A DNA stretch of 59,610 nt from Rhodospirillales bacterium (GTDB lineage: Bacteria; Pseudomonadota; Alphaproteobacteria; Reyranellales; Reyranellaceae), in assembly GCA_016185145.1 (NCBI GenBank), contig JACPOB010000065.1, forward strand, positions 1 to 59,610, given 5' to 3'. A model generated the notes under the pieces. It did no database searches, had not been told where the DNA came from, and saw only the letters and a program-made list of their open reading frames with translations. This document shows, piece by piece, positions 9,760 through 18,882 of this stretch; position 1 is the stretch's first letter; each line of letters begins with the position of its first letter. The position numbers and the translations under genes were made by a program.

Positions 9760-11601
9760 ATGGCCGAAGATGACAAGAAGTCGTTGCTGTCGATCACGAG
9801 CTCTGCCGAATCGCCCCTGACGGCGATCCGCCTGGTCGCGACCGAGACGATCAGCGAGCTGTTCCGCTTCGAGGTCGACGTGGTGGCGGCGGGCAAGATC
9901 AACACCACGAACATGCTCAACAAGCCTGCCTGCGTCGCGGTCAACCATGGCGGCAGGACGACGCGGTATTTCCACGGTATCGTCCAGCAGTTCGGCGTGC
10001 TCGAGCAGAGCGGCGTGGTCGACAAGCTCTATCGCATGGTCCTGGTGCCGCAGCTGGCGCATGCCGCCATTCGCAGCGACTGCCGGATGTTCTTCAACAA
10101 GACCGCCGAGGACATCCTCAAGATCATCTTCGACGACGCCGGGGTGACCAAGACCGCGTTCCGGCTCTATTCAGCGCCGGCTCAGCGCAAGGCGACGGCG
10201 CAGTACAACGAGACGTCCCTGCACTTCGCCACCCGCCTCATGGAAGAAGAGGGCTGGTACTACTACTTCGAACATGCGGAAGACAGCCATACGCTGGTCG
10301 TCACCAACGACAACAACGGCTTCCACACCATTCCTGGCGCCACGCTGCGCCTCGGCGTCGGTACGACGGCCGACATGCTGGTCGAGTACAACAAGCCCGA
10401 GATGTTCGCGCCGGGCAAGGTGACGGTGAAGGACTACGACCACGATTCGCCGGACAAGAACCTGAAGATGGAGCAGAACACCATCCTCAAGCATGGCGGC
10501 ACCGCGAACCGGCCGGTGTTCCATTGGCCGGCGCTGACGCGCGACACCGGCATGGCGAAGAACCGGGCGCGCTGGCGCATGGAAGCGGCCGAGGCCGAGG
10601 TCTGCCTGATCGGCGCCGGCGGCGACAACGCCAGCCTGATCGCCGGCGGCAAGTTCAAGCTGCACACCGATGCCGGCGAGCTGGTCCACGTCGTCCAGAA
10701 GATCACGCATCACGCCCAGGACATGTCGGAGCGAGCCGGCGTCGCGTCGGGGACGGACTACAGCAACAGCTTCCTCTGCTTCCCCAATTCGGTGCCCTGG
10801 CGCCAGCCCATGAAGACCGCGCGGCCGCGCATGGAAGGGCTGCACACCGCCAAGGTCCTGGCGCCGTCGGGAGAGGAGATCCATACCGACGACCAGGGAC
10901 GCATAAAGATCCGCTTCTTCTGGGACTGGCGCGAGGACGCTACGGCCGACAACAGCGAATGGGTGCGCGTGGTGCAGCCGTGGGCCGGCGACCAGTGGGG
11001 CGGCCAGTTCATCCCGCGCGTCGACACCGAGGTCGCCGTCGCCTTCATGGATGCCGATCCCGACCGCCCGGTCGTCATCGGCGGGCTGTACAACGGCAAC
11101 GACAAGCCGATCTTCCCGGTCGCCGAGAGGACGAAGCTCGGCTTCCGCTCGCGCTCGGTGACCAAGGGCGGCACCGCCGACTTCAACGAGATCAGCCTCG
11201 ACGACAAGAAGGGCAGCGAGCAGCTCTTCCTGCATGCCCAGAAGGACATGAAGACCGAGGTCGAGAACGACCAGACGCTGACCGTCGAGAACGACCGCAC
11301 CGTCACCATCAACAAGGGCAACGAGACGGTCACCCTGAAGCAGGGCGATCAGACGACGGAGCTGAAGCTCGGCAACATCTCGGTGAAGTGCGACCTCGGC
11401 TCCATCACCATGGAGGCCATGCAGTCGATCACGCTGAAGGTCGGACAGAGCTCGGTGAAGATCGACCAGATGGGCGTCACGGTCAGCGGCATGATGATCA
11501 AGGTCGACGGAACGGTCATGACCGACATCAAGGGCCTGATGACGACGGTAAAAGGCACGGCGATGTTGCAGCTCGGCGGCGGCATCATCATGATCGGATG
11601 A
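9760..11601 (+). CDS. vgrG: Type VI secretion spike protein VgrG (TssI)
   Basis: VgrG trimers cap the Hcp tube and carry effectors. At 613 residues this is a normal length without a C-terminal toxin. The N-terminal gp27-like part contains ELFRFEVDVVAAG, MEEEGWYYYFEH and later a gp5 OB-fold region with DDQGRIKIRFFWDWRED, WVRVVQPWAGDQWGGQFIPR and DPDRPVVIGGLYNG. After residue about 480 comes the beta-helix needle made of short repeats rich in TVENDRTVTI-like strands, ending in LQLGGGIIMIG. A 166-base gap precedes it, so it may have its own promoter. It is followed by an unknown gene and PAAR. Confidence 0.95.
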   Translation: MAEDDKKSLLSITSSAESPLTAIRLVATETISELFRFEVDVVAAGKINTTNMLNKPACVAVNHGGRTTRYFHGIVQQFGVLEQSGVVDKLYRMVLVPQLAHAAIRSDCRMFFNKTAEDILKIIFDDAGVTKTAFRLYSAPAQRKATAQYNETSLHFATRLMEEEGWYYYFEHAEDSHTLVVTNDNNGFHTIPGATLRLGVGTTADMLVEYNKPEMFAPGKVTVKDYDHDSPDKNLKMEQNTILKHGGTANRPVFHWPALTRDTGMAKNRARWRMEAAEAEVCLIGAGGDNASLIAGGKFKLHTDAGELVHVVQKITHHAQDMSERAGVASGTDYSNSFLCFPNSVPWRQPMKTARPRMEGLHTAKVLAPSGEEIHTDDQGRIKIRFFWDWREDATADNSEWVRVVQPWAGDQWGGQFIPRVDTEVAVAFMDADPDRPVVIGGLYNGNDKPIFPVAERTKLGFRSRSVTKGGTADFNEISLDDKKGSEQLFLHAQKDMKTEVENDQTLTVENDRTVTINKGNETVTLKQGDQTTELKLGNISVKCDLGSITMEAMQSITLKVGQSSVKIDQMGVTVSGMMIKVDGTVMTDIKGLMTTVKGTAMLQLGGGIIMIG

Positions 11602-11611
11602 GGACTCCGCC

Positions 11612-12214
11612 ATGGCTTCCCCAACGACCAAGACCGCAAGCAAGCTCGGCGACGACCTCGCCCGCGTGCTGCCGCACCTGCAGCTCGATGAGCAAGGCCG
11701 GTCCGCCCTTGCCGGCTGCAGGAATGCCGCCGAGGCGCTGCAGCGGCTCGAGCAGGCCGGGCTTCTCGTCGAGGCCACGCGGCTCGTCGCCCACGCCTTG
11801 CCCGCCCGTGAAGCGGTCTGGTGGGCGTGCGCGTGCTCGCGCCATACCGCCGCCAGCGGCGCCGCCCCGTCGATGGAGGCGAAGGCGCGCGAGGCGGCCG
11901 AAGAGTGGGTCCGCAGGCAGACCGACGAGCATCGCCGCGCGGCCATGAAGGAAGCGGAGACGTCGGGCTTCGGCAGCCCCGAGGCGTGGGCCGCCGTCGG
12001 CGCCTTCTGGAGCGGCGATTCCATGGCCCCGCCGGAGGCGCCTAAGGTGCCGCCGCAGCCGCATTTCACCGGACTCGCCGTGGCCGGCTCGGTCGCCCTG
12101 GCCGCGGCCCGCGGACCGGCGGTGCGGCGCGACGACCGGCTCATGCGCTTCCTCGCCTCGGCCAAGGACATCGCGACCGGCGGCGCCGGACGCCTCGAAG
12201 CGGAGCCGGATTGA
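11612..12214 (+). CDS. Unknown protein between VgrG and PAAR
   Basis: 200 residues, family not recognised. It is Ala-rich and helical, has no signal peptide, and shows a conserved-looking core with two Trp-Ala-Cys residues (about VWWACACSRH, residues 69-78). It then has EWVRRQTDEHRR and the aromatic motif GFGSPEAWAAVGAFWSGDSM, followed by a Pro-rich turn and a weakly hydrophobic stretch (about 151-165). It sits 10 bases after vgrG and overlaps the PAAR gene by one base at TGATG-like spacing. The place between spike and tip suggests an adaptor or chaperone for loading cargo, but this is inference from position only. Confidence 0.75.
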   Translation: MASPTTKTASKLGDDLARVLPHLQLDEQGRSALAGCRNAAEALQRLEQAGLLVEATRLVAHALPAREAVWWACACSRHTAASGAAPSMEAKAREAAEEWVRRQTDEHRRAAMKEAETSGFGSPEAWAAVGAFWSGDSMAPPEAPKVPPQPHFTGLAVAGSVALAAARGPAVRRDDRLMRFLASAKDIATGGAGRLEAEPD

Positions 12215-12501
12215 TGGGAATGCCAGCAGCCCGCGTCGGCGACATGCATGTCTGCCCCATGGTCACCGTCCTGGTGCCGCATGTCGGCGGTCCGATCCTT
12301 CCTCCCGGCGGCCTGACAGTCCTGATCGGCGGCATGCCGGCCGCCCGCGTCGGCGACATGTGCGTCTGCGTCGGGCCGCCCGATGTCATCGCCCTTGGCT
12401 CCTTCAACGTGCTGATCGGCGGCATGCCGGCTGCGCGGCTGGGCTCGCTCACCGCCCATGGCGGCACCGTCGTCGTCGGCTGTCCGACCGTCCTCGTCTG
12501 A
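12214..12501 (+). CDS. PAAR-domain spike tip protein
   Basis: 95 residues. PAAR proteins form the sharp tip on the VgrG trimer. Three copies of a GGMPAARVGD-like repeat (near residues 2-10, about 39-48 and about 73-81) and the Cys/His pattern MHVCP and CVCVGPP fit a zinc-binding PAAR cone. There is no extension, so this copy carries no fused toxin. The ATG overlaps the stop of the preceding gene; a TTG one codon earlier is also possible. It ends 15 bases before the convergent pppA gene, which closes the plus-strand block. Confidence 0.93.
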   Translation: MGMPAARVGDMHVCPMVTVLVPHVGGPILPPGGLTVLIGGMPAARVGDMCVCVGPPDVIALGSFNVLIGGMPAARLGSLTAHGGTVVVGCPTVLV

Positions 12502-12516
12502 CGATCCGCGCCTCGA

Positions 12517-13278
12517 TCAGCTGCCTGCGTCGAAGTCGATCGTCACGACAGTGACGTTGTCGGTCACCTTGGCCATCAGCGCCGCCGTGACCAGCCGCTC
12601 GGCCGCGGTCTCGTCGTCGCCCGACAGCAGCTCCGCCAACAGGTCCTCGGGCAGGGTCTTGCTCAAGCCGTCGCTGCACAGCAGCAGCCGGTCGCCGGCC
12701 TGGAGCTGGCCGGTCCGCTTGTCCAGCTCGAGCAGGTCGATATCGGCGCCGACGGCGCGCGTGATGACGTTGGCCTGCGGATGGCGGGCCGCCTCCGCCT
12801 CGCTGATGCTGCCGTTCTCGACCAGCGCCTGCACCAGGCTGTGGTCGCGGGTGATCCGGGTGAGGGCCTGGCCGCGCAACAGGTAGGCACGCGAATCCCC
12901 CGCCCACAGGCAGGCGAAATGGTCGTCGCGCGCCATCAGCACGACCACCGTCGTCGCCACCATGGCGCCGGCGCCATGCCGCGAGGCTTCGCTGTGCAGG
13001 CGCGCATGCGCCGCCTCCAAGCGCGATCGCACCTCGACGAGCATCTCGCTGGCGGAGAGGCCGGGATCGATGGACTGCAGGATGGTAGCGACCTCGGCCG
13101 ACGCAATCTCGCCCGATGCGTGGCCACCCGCGCCGTCGGCGACCGCCCAGAGGCCGAGGTCGGGCCGATTGACGAAGGCGTCCTCGTTCAGCCGGTTCGC
13201 CGTGCCGGCATGCGTCGCCGCGCAGGAGCGGAAGCTGCCGTGGCGAGCGGCGTTCTGAGCGATTCCGTTCTCAGACAT
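12517..13278 (-). CDS. pppA: PP2C-type serine/threonine phosphatase PppA
   Basis: 253 residues from the ATG, with a GTG one codon upstream as the alternative. PP2C motifs are visible: TANRLNEDAFV near residue 30, LWAVADGAGGHASGEIAS for metal binding, FACLWAGDSRAYLLR, RDHSLVQALVENG, and a late LLLCSDGLSKTL and KVTDNVTVVTIDF. In threonine-phosphorylation control of T6SS, PppA reverses phosphorylation of the FHA protein by kinase PpkA. Here tagH is present but no kinase is in the window. The start overlaps the tagF stop by one base. Confidence 0.93.
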   Translation of the reverse strand: MSENGIAQNAARHGSFRSCAATHAGTANRLNEDAFVNRPDLGLWAVADGAGGHASGEIASAEVATILQSIDPGLSASEMLVEVRSRLEAAHARLHSEASRHGAGAMVATTVVVLMARDDHFACLWAGDSRAYLLRGQALTRITRDHSLVQALVENGSISEAEAARHPQANVITRAVGADIDLLELDKRTGQLQAGDRLLLCSDGLSKTLPEDLLAELLSGDDETAAERLVTAALMAKVTDNVTVVTIDFDAGS

Positions 13279-13919
13279 CACGAAGCATCCGAAGCTCGGG
13301 GGGCAAGCGCCTCAGGTGCAGCGGCGCTCGTCCCCCAGTCATCATCTATGAGGGCCGCAAAGGCGTTTCCCTCCGGCAAGGCTGTTCCAACCTCGAAACG
13401 CGCGACAACTCTCGGACCGCCTTCGGTCCACCACGCAGCGCAGCCGGGCACGAACCCCAGCTCGGAGGCCGGCCCCTCGCCCACGGCGAAGGCCGCCTGG
13501 ATACGCTCGAGCAGGTCGGCTGGAGTGAGATCATACTCCAGCGCGTCACGCCCGGCCTCCTCGGCCGCCGCCAGGAAGGACGTCATCTCCCCGACATGCG
13601 GCAGCCAATCACACGGCGCCGCGGCGGCGATCGTCAACGGCGAATAGCGCCCGACCTTGTCGACGCTCGGCAACCAGAGACCGAGCATGCCGTTCTTGCC
13701 GCAAAGCCCCGGCGGCAGCATGAAGCGCCAGACCGGCGCCTCCAGCCAGGCCTCTTGCCACCCGTCGCGCCATCGCGCCTGCGTCTCGGCAAGACCACGC
13801 TGCCACCAGCCATCCCATCCGTCGGTGAAGTCGCGCGGCAGCTTCTCGCGCACGAAATCTCCCCGCGCCGGCAGCTTGCCGAACAGGCCGGCAATCGCAT
13901 CGGGAGGAAGCGCGGGCAT
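13278..13919 (-). CDS. tagF: Type VI secretion accessory protein TagF (ImpM)
   Basis: 213 residues, family TagF/SciT. The N-terminus IAGLFGKLPARGDFVREKLP is the signature of the family, followed by WDGWWQRGLAETQ and WRFMLPPGLCG. A second typical segment is VGRYSPLTIAAA. In systems where it was studied TagF is a post-translational repressor of assembly that works with the Fha protein. It lies six bases after tssM and overlaps pppA, so the tssM-tagF-pppA end of the operon groups structural and control genes. Confidence 0.93.
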   Translation of the reverse strand: MPALPPDAIAGLFGKLPARGDFVREKLPRDFTDGWDGWWQRGLAETQARWRDGWQEAWLEAPVWRFMLPPGLCGKNGMLGLWLPSVDKVGRYSPLTIAAAAPCDWLPHVGEMTSFLAAAEEAGRDALEYDLTPADLLERIQAAFAVGEGPASELGFVPGCAAWWTEGGPRVVARFEVGTALPEGNAFAALIDDDWGTSAAAPEALAPRASDAS

Positions 13920-13925
13920 TGACGG

Positions 13926-16900
13926 CTAGCCGCTGACCGAGGGACAGCGGAAGTCCTGCAGGACGCCCGGCGCAAACGGATTCAGGACCGAGCCGGCTCG
14001 GATCTCGAACGCGGCCCTGCGCTCGCCTAGCTGGAAGGTCAGCAGATAGCGCTCCGGCGAGCCGGCTTGCTGCAGCGTGCCGCGACTGAACAGGCGGAAC
14101 ATCGCCCACGGGCCGGTTTCCGAAATGACGCCGGTGCCGTCGCGCGGCGGCGGATTGAAGACCAGCCGGACATTCGTCATGCCGTTCGGCCCCGGCCAGG
14201 TGATCTGGGTCGAGCGCGCCGGCCCGTGCGCGTAGGTGACCGACGTACCGTCGAACTCGAGGTTGACCTGGGATGCACCGGAGTCGAGCTCGACGGGCGT
14301 GATGTCGAAGCGGACGGCGATCGTCGAACCGGAAGCGAAGAACAGGTCGCGGATGACAGCAGCCCGCTGGAACTGAATGATGTCGGCGGGAGAGACCGGC
14401 GCCGATACACCATCGACTGCCTGGGGGGTCCAAGTCTTGCCGGTGGTGTTCACATAAGGCTTGAGCTGCGTGTTGAAGAAGCCGTCTATGAGCCCGCCCG
14501 GCGAGAACAGCTTGGAGAAGTCGTCCAAGGGCGTCTCGTTCGAGCTGCCGGGCACGAACGGGAAGCGCCCGTTGACCGCAGGGGCACAGAGCCTGGCCGG
14601 TCCGTTCACGCCATTGTAGGCGGCGGCGACCTGCTGGCGCGCACCGCCGGCGCGCAGCGCGGTGCTTTGCTCGGCCATGCCGGCCAGCCAGCGACCCAGC
14701 GGCTGCGGCTGGCGCTGGGACTCCGCCCGGAGCGCCAGCGAGGGATCGTCGCCGGCCGCCACGGTCGGGGCACCGGCGCCGGCAGCGTTCATCTTGGCGA
14801 GCTGCTGGCGCAGGTCGTCGAGAAGCTTCAGCACCTGGTCGATCGGCGCCGACCCGGGCGGCGTGACCAGATCGCGGAGCGGCTTGTAGCGTTCGTCGAT
14901 CTGATGGCCGGGCGGAAGAGCAGGCGCTGCGCCGGCCTGGCCGGCAAGCAGTGCAGCAAGTGCTGCCGACTTCGCCACCGTGGGCGCCGCTGCCGCCGCC
15001 TTCTCCTTCGCGGCCTTCTCTGCCTCCGCGGCGGCCGCTTCGGCAGCCGAAGGCTTGGGCGGCTCCGACAGCGTGAGCTGCCGGGCGATGGCCACCAGCA
15101 GCTCCTTCAACGGCGACTGCCTGGAGGCCAGGATATAGAGGCCCTGGGATGCCTGGTTCAAGCTGCGCAGCGGCGAGACCTCGAGGTCCTGCAGCAGGGC
15201 GTCCCACGCCTTGGCGTAGTCCTCCATGTACAGTTTGACGACCTCATTCGCGACTTCGCTTTGCCTCGTGAGGTCGAAGGTGACGGGCACCTTCTGCCCG
15301 AGCACCCAGCTTTCCGCCGCGACCTCGCGCGTTGCCGTCGCCAGGGCGGGCAGCAGAACCTTGTGGAACCCTTCCACGGTCAAGAAGCCCGGTATGCCGT
15401 CGCTCAGCTTCCTGCCCGAGGCCCGGGTGACGACGCCTTCGGCTGCGGCTCCGAGCGCATCACTCGGCCGCCACGGCGGCAGCTTCTGAGCCGCCGCCGA
15501 AGGCTTGATGCGGGAGTAGGCACGTGACGCCAGCGAGACGCGGCTGAAGGTCGTGCGCGCCTTCTCCACCAGCGCGTCGTCGAGGGACACCGCGGGCAGC
15601 GGCTGCGCCAGGAGCGCATCCAGATGCTGCTGGAGGCTCGCGACCACCGCCAGGTTGCCGGGGCCGGAATACTGGGCCTGCCAGTCGTAGGTCATCCATT
15701 CCTTCACCAGGGACTTGTCGAGCGGGCCCTGGCCACCGAGCATCAGGTAAACGCGCGTCGCCTCGTAGAGGAATTCCGGCTGCGTGAAGTAGCCCCGCAT
15801 CTGGGCCTCCAACCGCCAGATCAGGCGCGGCAGCAGCGCGTAACCCAACGCGTGCCGATAGACGCCCTCGGCGCCGCCGCGCAGCTTGGCCGTCTGCGAC
15901 AGGTCGAAGCCGGCGAGCAGGGGGATGCCGGTCTTGGCCGTGGTCGACAGCTCGCGGGCGGCGTCGAGCAACGGCAGCAGGCGCGGCAGGTCGGCATCGT
16001 TGACCGGATCGAACGTCGTCTCCTTGGCGATCTTCTCGTAGATATCCAGGGCCGACGCCATTTCGCCGATCTCGCGCTCGCTGGACGAGCGGTTGACCAT
16101 AAGCCATCCGGCGACGCCCAGGGTCAGCAAGGCCACCACGGCATAGGCGGCGGATCGCATGACGAGCCGCCGCATGCGCGCCGTCGGCGGCTCGCTCACC
16201 AGCATGGCCTCGCCGAAGATCACCTGCGATACGAGGCGTCCGAGGAAATAGCTGCGCCCCTGCACCGGGCGCAGGGCGGCGGCGCGGCGCTGGTCGACGC
16301 CGAAGGCGCGCATCATCACGCCGGTCAGGCGATCGATCGGCGAGCCCTCCTGGGTGCCGGAAGCGAAGTAGACGCCGCGCAACAGCGGCGCCGGATCGAG
16401 CCGCGAGCCGCCGAATGCCTCGGTGAGGAAGGCCTGCAGGGGCTGCGCAAGCGAGGCGATCTGCGTCGGGAAGCCTGCAATCAGGGCGCGGCGTTCCGGA
16501 CTCTGCTCGGCCTGCAGACGGTCGAACAGGCGATCGTTCAGGCTGTCGACAAGAAGCTGCAGCTCGTCCGGGAACTGTGCCACCGGGGTCGTTGCGGCCT
16601 TGCCGAACGGAAAGGTCACGCCCCAGACCTGCTCGCGCCGGTCACGGTCGAGATCGTCGAAGAATTCGGCGAAGCCCGCGATCAGGTCGGACTTGGTGAA
16701 CAACAGATAGACCGGCAGACGGATGCTGAGGCGCTCCTCGAGCTCCTTGATGCGCCGCCGGACCGCCCGCGCATGGGCCACCCGCTCGTCGTTCGGCGCG
16801 CTCGCGATGTCGCTCAAGGCGATCGCCACGATGACGCCGTTGAGCGGCTGGCGCGGCCGGGTGCGGCGCAATAGATCGAGGAAGGCATCCCATCCGGCGC

Positions 16901-17465
16901 GATCGACGGCCGCGTTCGAATCCTGCGTGGTGTAGCGGCCGGCCGTGTCGATCAGCACGGCGTCCTCGGTGAACCACCAGTCGCAGAGCCGGGTGCCGCC
17001 GACGCCGGCGACCGCCCCCTGCCCCATCTCGGCGGCCAACGGGAACTTCAGGCCGCTGTTCAGGAGCGCCGTGGTCTTGCCCGCGCCGGGCGGACCGATG
17101 ATGACGTACCACGGCTGCTCATAGAGGTAACCGCGCGTGCCCCGCGCCTTTTTCAGCAGCGACAGCGCAGTCGACATCCGCTCGCGCAAGGCTGCTGCTT
17201 CCTCGCCGGTTTGATCGCCCTGCTCTTCGGCTGCCTTCTCGGTGACGCCGCTCTCGAGCTTCCGCTCGCGGCGGCGGCGATTGAAATCGAGCGCCACGTT
17301 CGCCGCGGCCCAGATCGCCAGCAGGCAGAGGATGACGACCAGTCGCGCCACCCATCCTTCGAGCAGCGGCAGAAGCGGACCGAAGAACCAGACCAGCAGC
17401 GCCAGAATGGCGACGCCGACGAAACTCAGCACCCAACGGGACGCGAGGAGCCGGAGAGCTTTCAT
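13926..17465 (-). CDS. tssM: Type VI secretion membrane complex protein TssM (IcmF)
   Basis: 1179 residues from ATG 17465, in the usual TssM range. Two N-terminal membrane helices (about residues 12-30 and 39-58) lead into a cytoplasmic NTPase domain with an intact Walker A, GPPGAGKTT (residues 124-132). DTAGRYTTQD follows downstream as the switch region. A third membrane helix lies near residues 430-450 (AYAVVALLTLGVAGWLMV). The rest is the large periplasmic IcmF-related part, with an Ala/Glu/Lys-rich low-complexity insert (AAAAEAEKAAKEKAAAA) near two thirds. TssM joins TssL and TssJ across the envelope. The reading frame is open upstream, but the conserved N-terminus and the tssL stop fix this start. 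Confidence 0.94.
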   Translation of the reverse strand: MKALRLLASRWVLSFVGVAILALLVWFFGPLLPLLEGWVARLVVILCLLAIWAAANVALDFNRRRRERKLESGVTEKAAEEQGDQTGEEAAALRERMSTALSLLKKARGTRGYLYEQPWYVIIGPPGAGKTTALLNSGLKFPLAAEMGQGAVAGVGGTRLCDWWFTEDAVLIDTAGRYTTQDSNAAVDRAGWDAFLDLLRRTRPRQPLNGVIVAIALSDIASAPNDERVAHARAVRRRIKELEERLSIRLPVYLLFTKSDLIAGFAEFFDDLDRDRREQVWGVTFPFGKAATTPVAQFPDELQLLVDSLNDRLFDRLQAEQSPERRALIAGFPTQIASLAQPLQAFLTEAFGGSRLDPAPLLRGVYFASGTQEGSPIDRLTGVMMRAFGVDQRRAAALRPVQGRSYFLGRLVSQVIFGEAMLVSEPPTARMRRLVMRSAAYAVVALLTLGVAGWLMVNRSSSEREIGEMASALDIYEKIAKETTFDPVNDADLPRLLPLLDAARELSTTAKTGIPLLAGFDLSQTAKLRGGAEGVYRHALGYALLPRLIWRLEAQMRGYFTQPEFLYEATRVYLMLGGQGPLDKSLVKEWMTYDWQAQYSGPGNLAVVASLQQHLDALLAQPLPAVSLDDALVEKARTTFSRVSLASRAYSRIKPSAAAQKLPPWRPSDALGAAAEGVVTRASGRKLSDGIPGFLTVEGFHKVLLPALATATREVAAESWVLGQKVPVTFDLTRQSEVANEVVKLYMEDYAKAWDALLQDLEVSPLRSLNQASQGLYILASRQSPLKELLVAIARQLTLSEPPKPSAAEAAAAEAEKAAKEKAAAAAPTVAKSAALAALLAGQAGAAPALPPGHQIDERYKPLRDLVTPPGSAPIDQVLKLLDDLRQQLAKMNAAGAGAPTVAAGDDPSLALRAESQRQPQPLGRWLAGMAEQSTALRAGGARQQVAAAYNGVNGPARLCAPAVNGRFPFVPGSSNETPLDDFSKLFSPGGLIDGFFNTQLKPYVNTTGKTWTPQAVDGVSAPVSPADIIQFQRAAVIRDLFFASGSTIAVRFDITPVELDSGASQVNLEFDGTSVTYAHGPARSTQITWPGPNGMTNVRLVFNPPPRDGTGVISETGPWAMFRLFSRGTLQQAGSPERYLLTFQLGERRAAFEIRAGSVLNPFAPGVLQDFRCPSVSG

Positions 17466-17467
17466 GA

Positions 17468-18862
17468 CTAGCCACCCTGCCGGTTGAGGACGACTTCGAT
17501 GCGCCGGTTGCGTTCGCGGCCCTCGGCCGTGGTGTTGGGCGCGATCGGATCGGCATCCGCCCGGCCCTCGACGGTTATCCGCGAAGGCTCGCCCAGCGCG
17601 GCGGAGATCACCGTGCTGGCCGCCTGCGCTCGCGCCGTCGACAGCTGGAAATTCGACGGGAAGGCAATGGTGCGGATCGGCTCGGAGTCGGTATAGCCGA
17701 TGACCTTCACCGGGCCGTTCTCCTCCTTCAAGGCGAGCCCGATGCGCTCGAGCAACGGCTTGAAGCTCGGCACCAGCGAGGCGCTGCCCGAGGCGAACAT
17801 GCCGCGGCCGGTGATGCGCACCAGCGGCTGCGCCGGCGTGCCGAGCACCTCCACGAGCTTCTGATCGATCTCGGGTTTCAGGAACTGGCGCAGCTTGTCG
17901 AGCGTCGACGGCTCCGGCGGCGGCGGCGGTACGGCGATCACCGGCGCGGGCTCGACGACCGGCGTGCGGGTGATCGTCGGCATGCGATCCGGCGGCGCCC
18001 CCTGCAGGCGGGCATAGACGGTGTCGGATTCCGAATTGAGGCTGATCGAGAACCAGAGGAAGAGCGCGCCGATGACGCCCAACCCCGCCGCCGCGGCGAC
18101 CCAGAGCGGCACGACGAAACGCGCCGGCCGGTAGGGCGCGTTCACGCCCTTGGTATGCGGGGCCAGCGCCGGTTCCGCCGCCTTCTTCTGGCGGACGATG
18201 ACGGCGTAGGTCTCTTCGCGGATCCGGCTGATGTCGCCGACGCCGCGACGCGACAGGCGATACCGGCCCATGAAGCCGAGCGACATGCAGATGTACATCA
18301 GCTCGATGACCGGCAGGAACCGGCCCGGGTTGTCGCACATCTGCTTCAGCACATCGAAGAAGCGCTCGCCGCTGCGCACTTCCTGATGGAAGGTCGAGAC
18401 CAGCGAACGCTGGCCCCAGGCTCCGCTGCTGCCCCAGGGTGTGCTCAGGACGATGTCGTCGAGGCTGGCGCACAGGGCGTAATGAGCCGGGCGCAGTTGT
18501 TCGAGCGGCACGCCCTTGTCGCGCGCCTCCTGCTCGAAGACCCGGATCTGGCGCACCGTCCGCTCATAGAGATCTCCGGAATCCGGCGCGTTGGCCGTAT
18601 TGCGCAGCCGCGCCATGAGCTGGAGCAGCGGCGCCGCGGCGGCAGCGAGGACATCGGCACCGACCGAAATGTCCTCCGTTCCCTCGGCCGCCGCCATGGG
18701 CGCAGCGGCAGGAGCAGGGCGTGAGGCCACCGTTTGCGACGACGGCGGTTCGCTTCGCGCCGCGGGAGGCTGTTCGGGCGCAGGCGCCCGGCGCCGACCG
18801 GGAGTCGGCCGGATGACCGTCCTGTTGTCGTCTTCAGGCTCGGCGAAGGGATTGTCGCTCAT
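17468..18862 (-). CDS. tssL: Type VI secretion protein TssL with OmpA-like domain
   Basis: 464 residues. After a Pro/Ala-rich N-terminal tail (1-55), the DotU-type cytoplasmic domain shows the family pattern ALCASLDDIVLSTPWG, LVSTFHQEVRSGERFFDVL and LIELMYICMSLGFMGRYRL-like text. One membrane helix (FVVPLWVAAAAGLGVIGALFLWF) follows. The C-terminal OmpA/peptidoglycan-binding domain has VIGYTDSEPIRT and ends VEGRADADPIAPN plus GRERNRRIEVVL. This is an evolved TssL that can anchor the complex to peptidoglycan by itself. Its stop lies two bases from the tssM start. Confidence 0.95.
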   Translation of the reverse strand: MSDNPFAEPEDDNRTVIRPTPGRRRAPAPEQPPAARSEPPSSQTVASRPAPAAAPMAAAEGTEDISVGADVLAAAAAPLLQLMARLRNTANAPDSGDLYERTVRQIRVFEQEARDKGVPLEQLRPAHYALCASLDDIVLSTPWGSSGAWGQRSLVSTFHQEVRSGERFFDVLKQMCDNPGRFLPVIELMYICMSLGFMGRYRLSRRGVGDISRIREETYAVIVRQKKAAEPALAPHTKGVNAPYRPARFVVPLWVAAAAGLGVIGALFLWFSISLNSESDTVYARLQGAPPDRMPTITRTPVVEPAPVIAVPPPPPEPSTLDKLRQFLKPEIDQKLVEVLGTPAQPLVRITGRGMFASGSASLVPSFKPLLERIGLALKEENGPVKVIGYTDSEPIRTIAFPSNFQLSTARAQAASTVISAALGEPSRITVEGRADADPIAPNTTAEGRERNRRIEVVLNRQGG

Positions 18863-18882
18863 GTCGCCTCACATCGGCGGCG

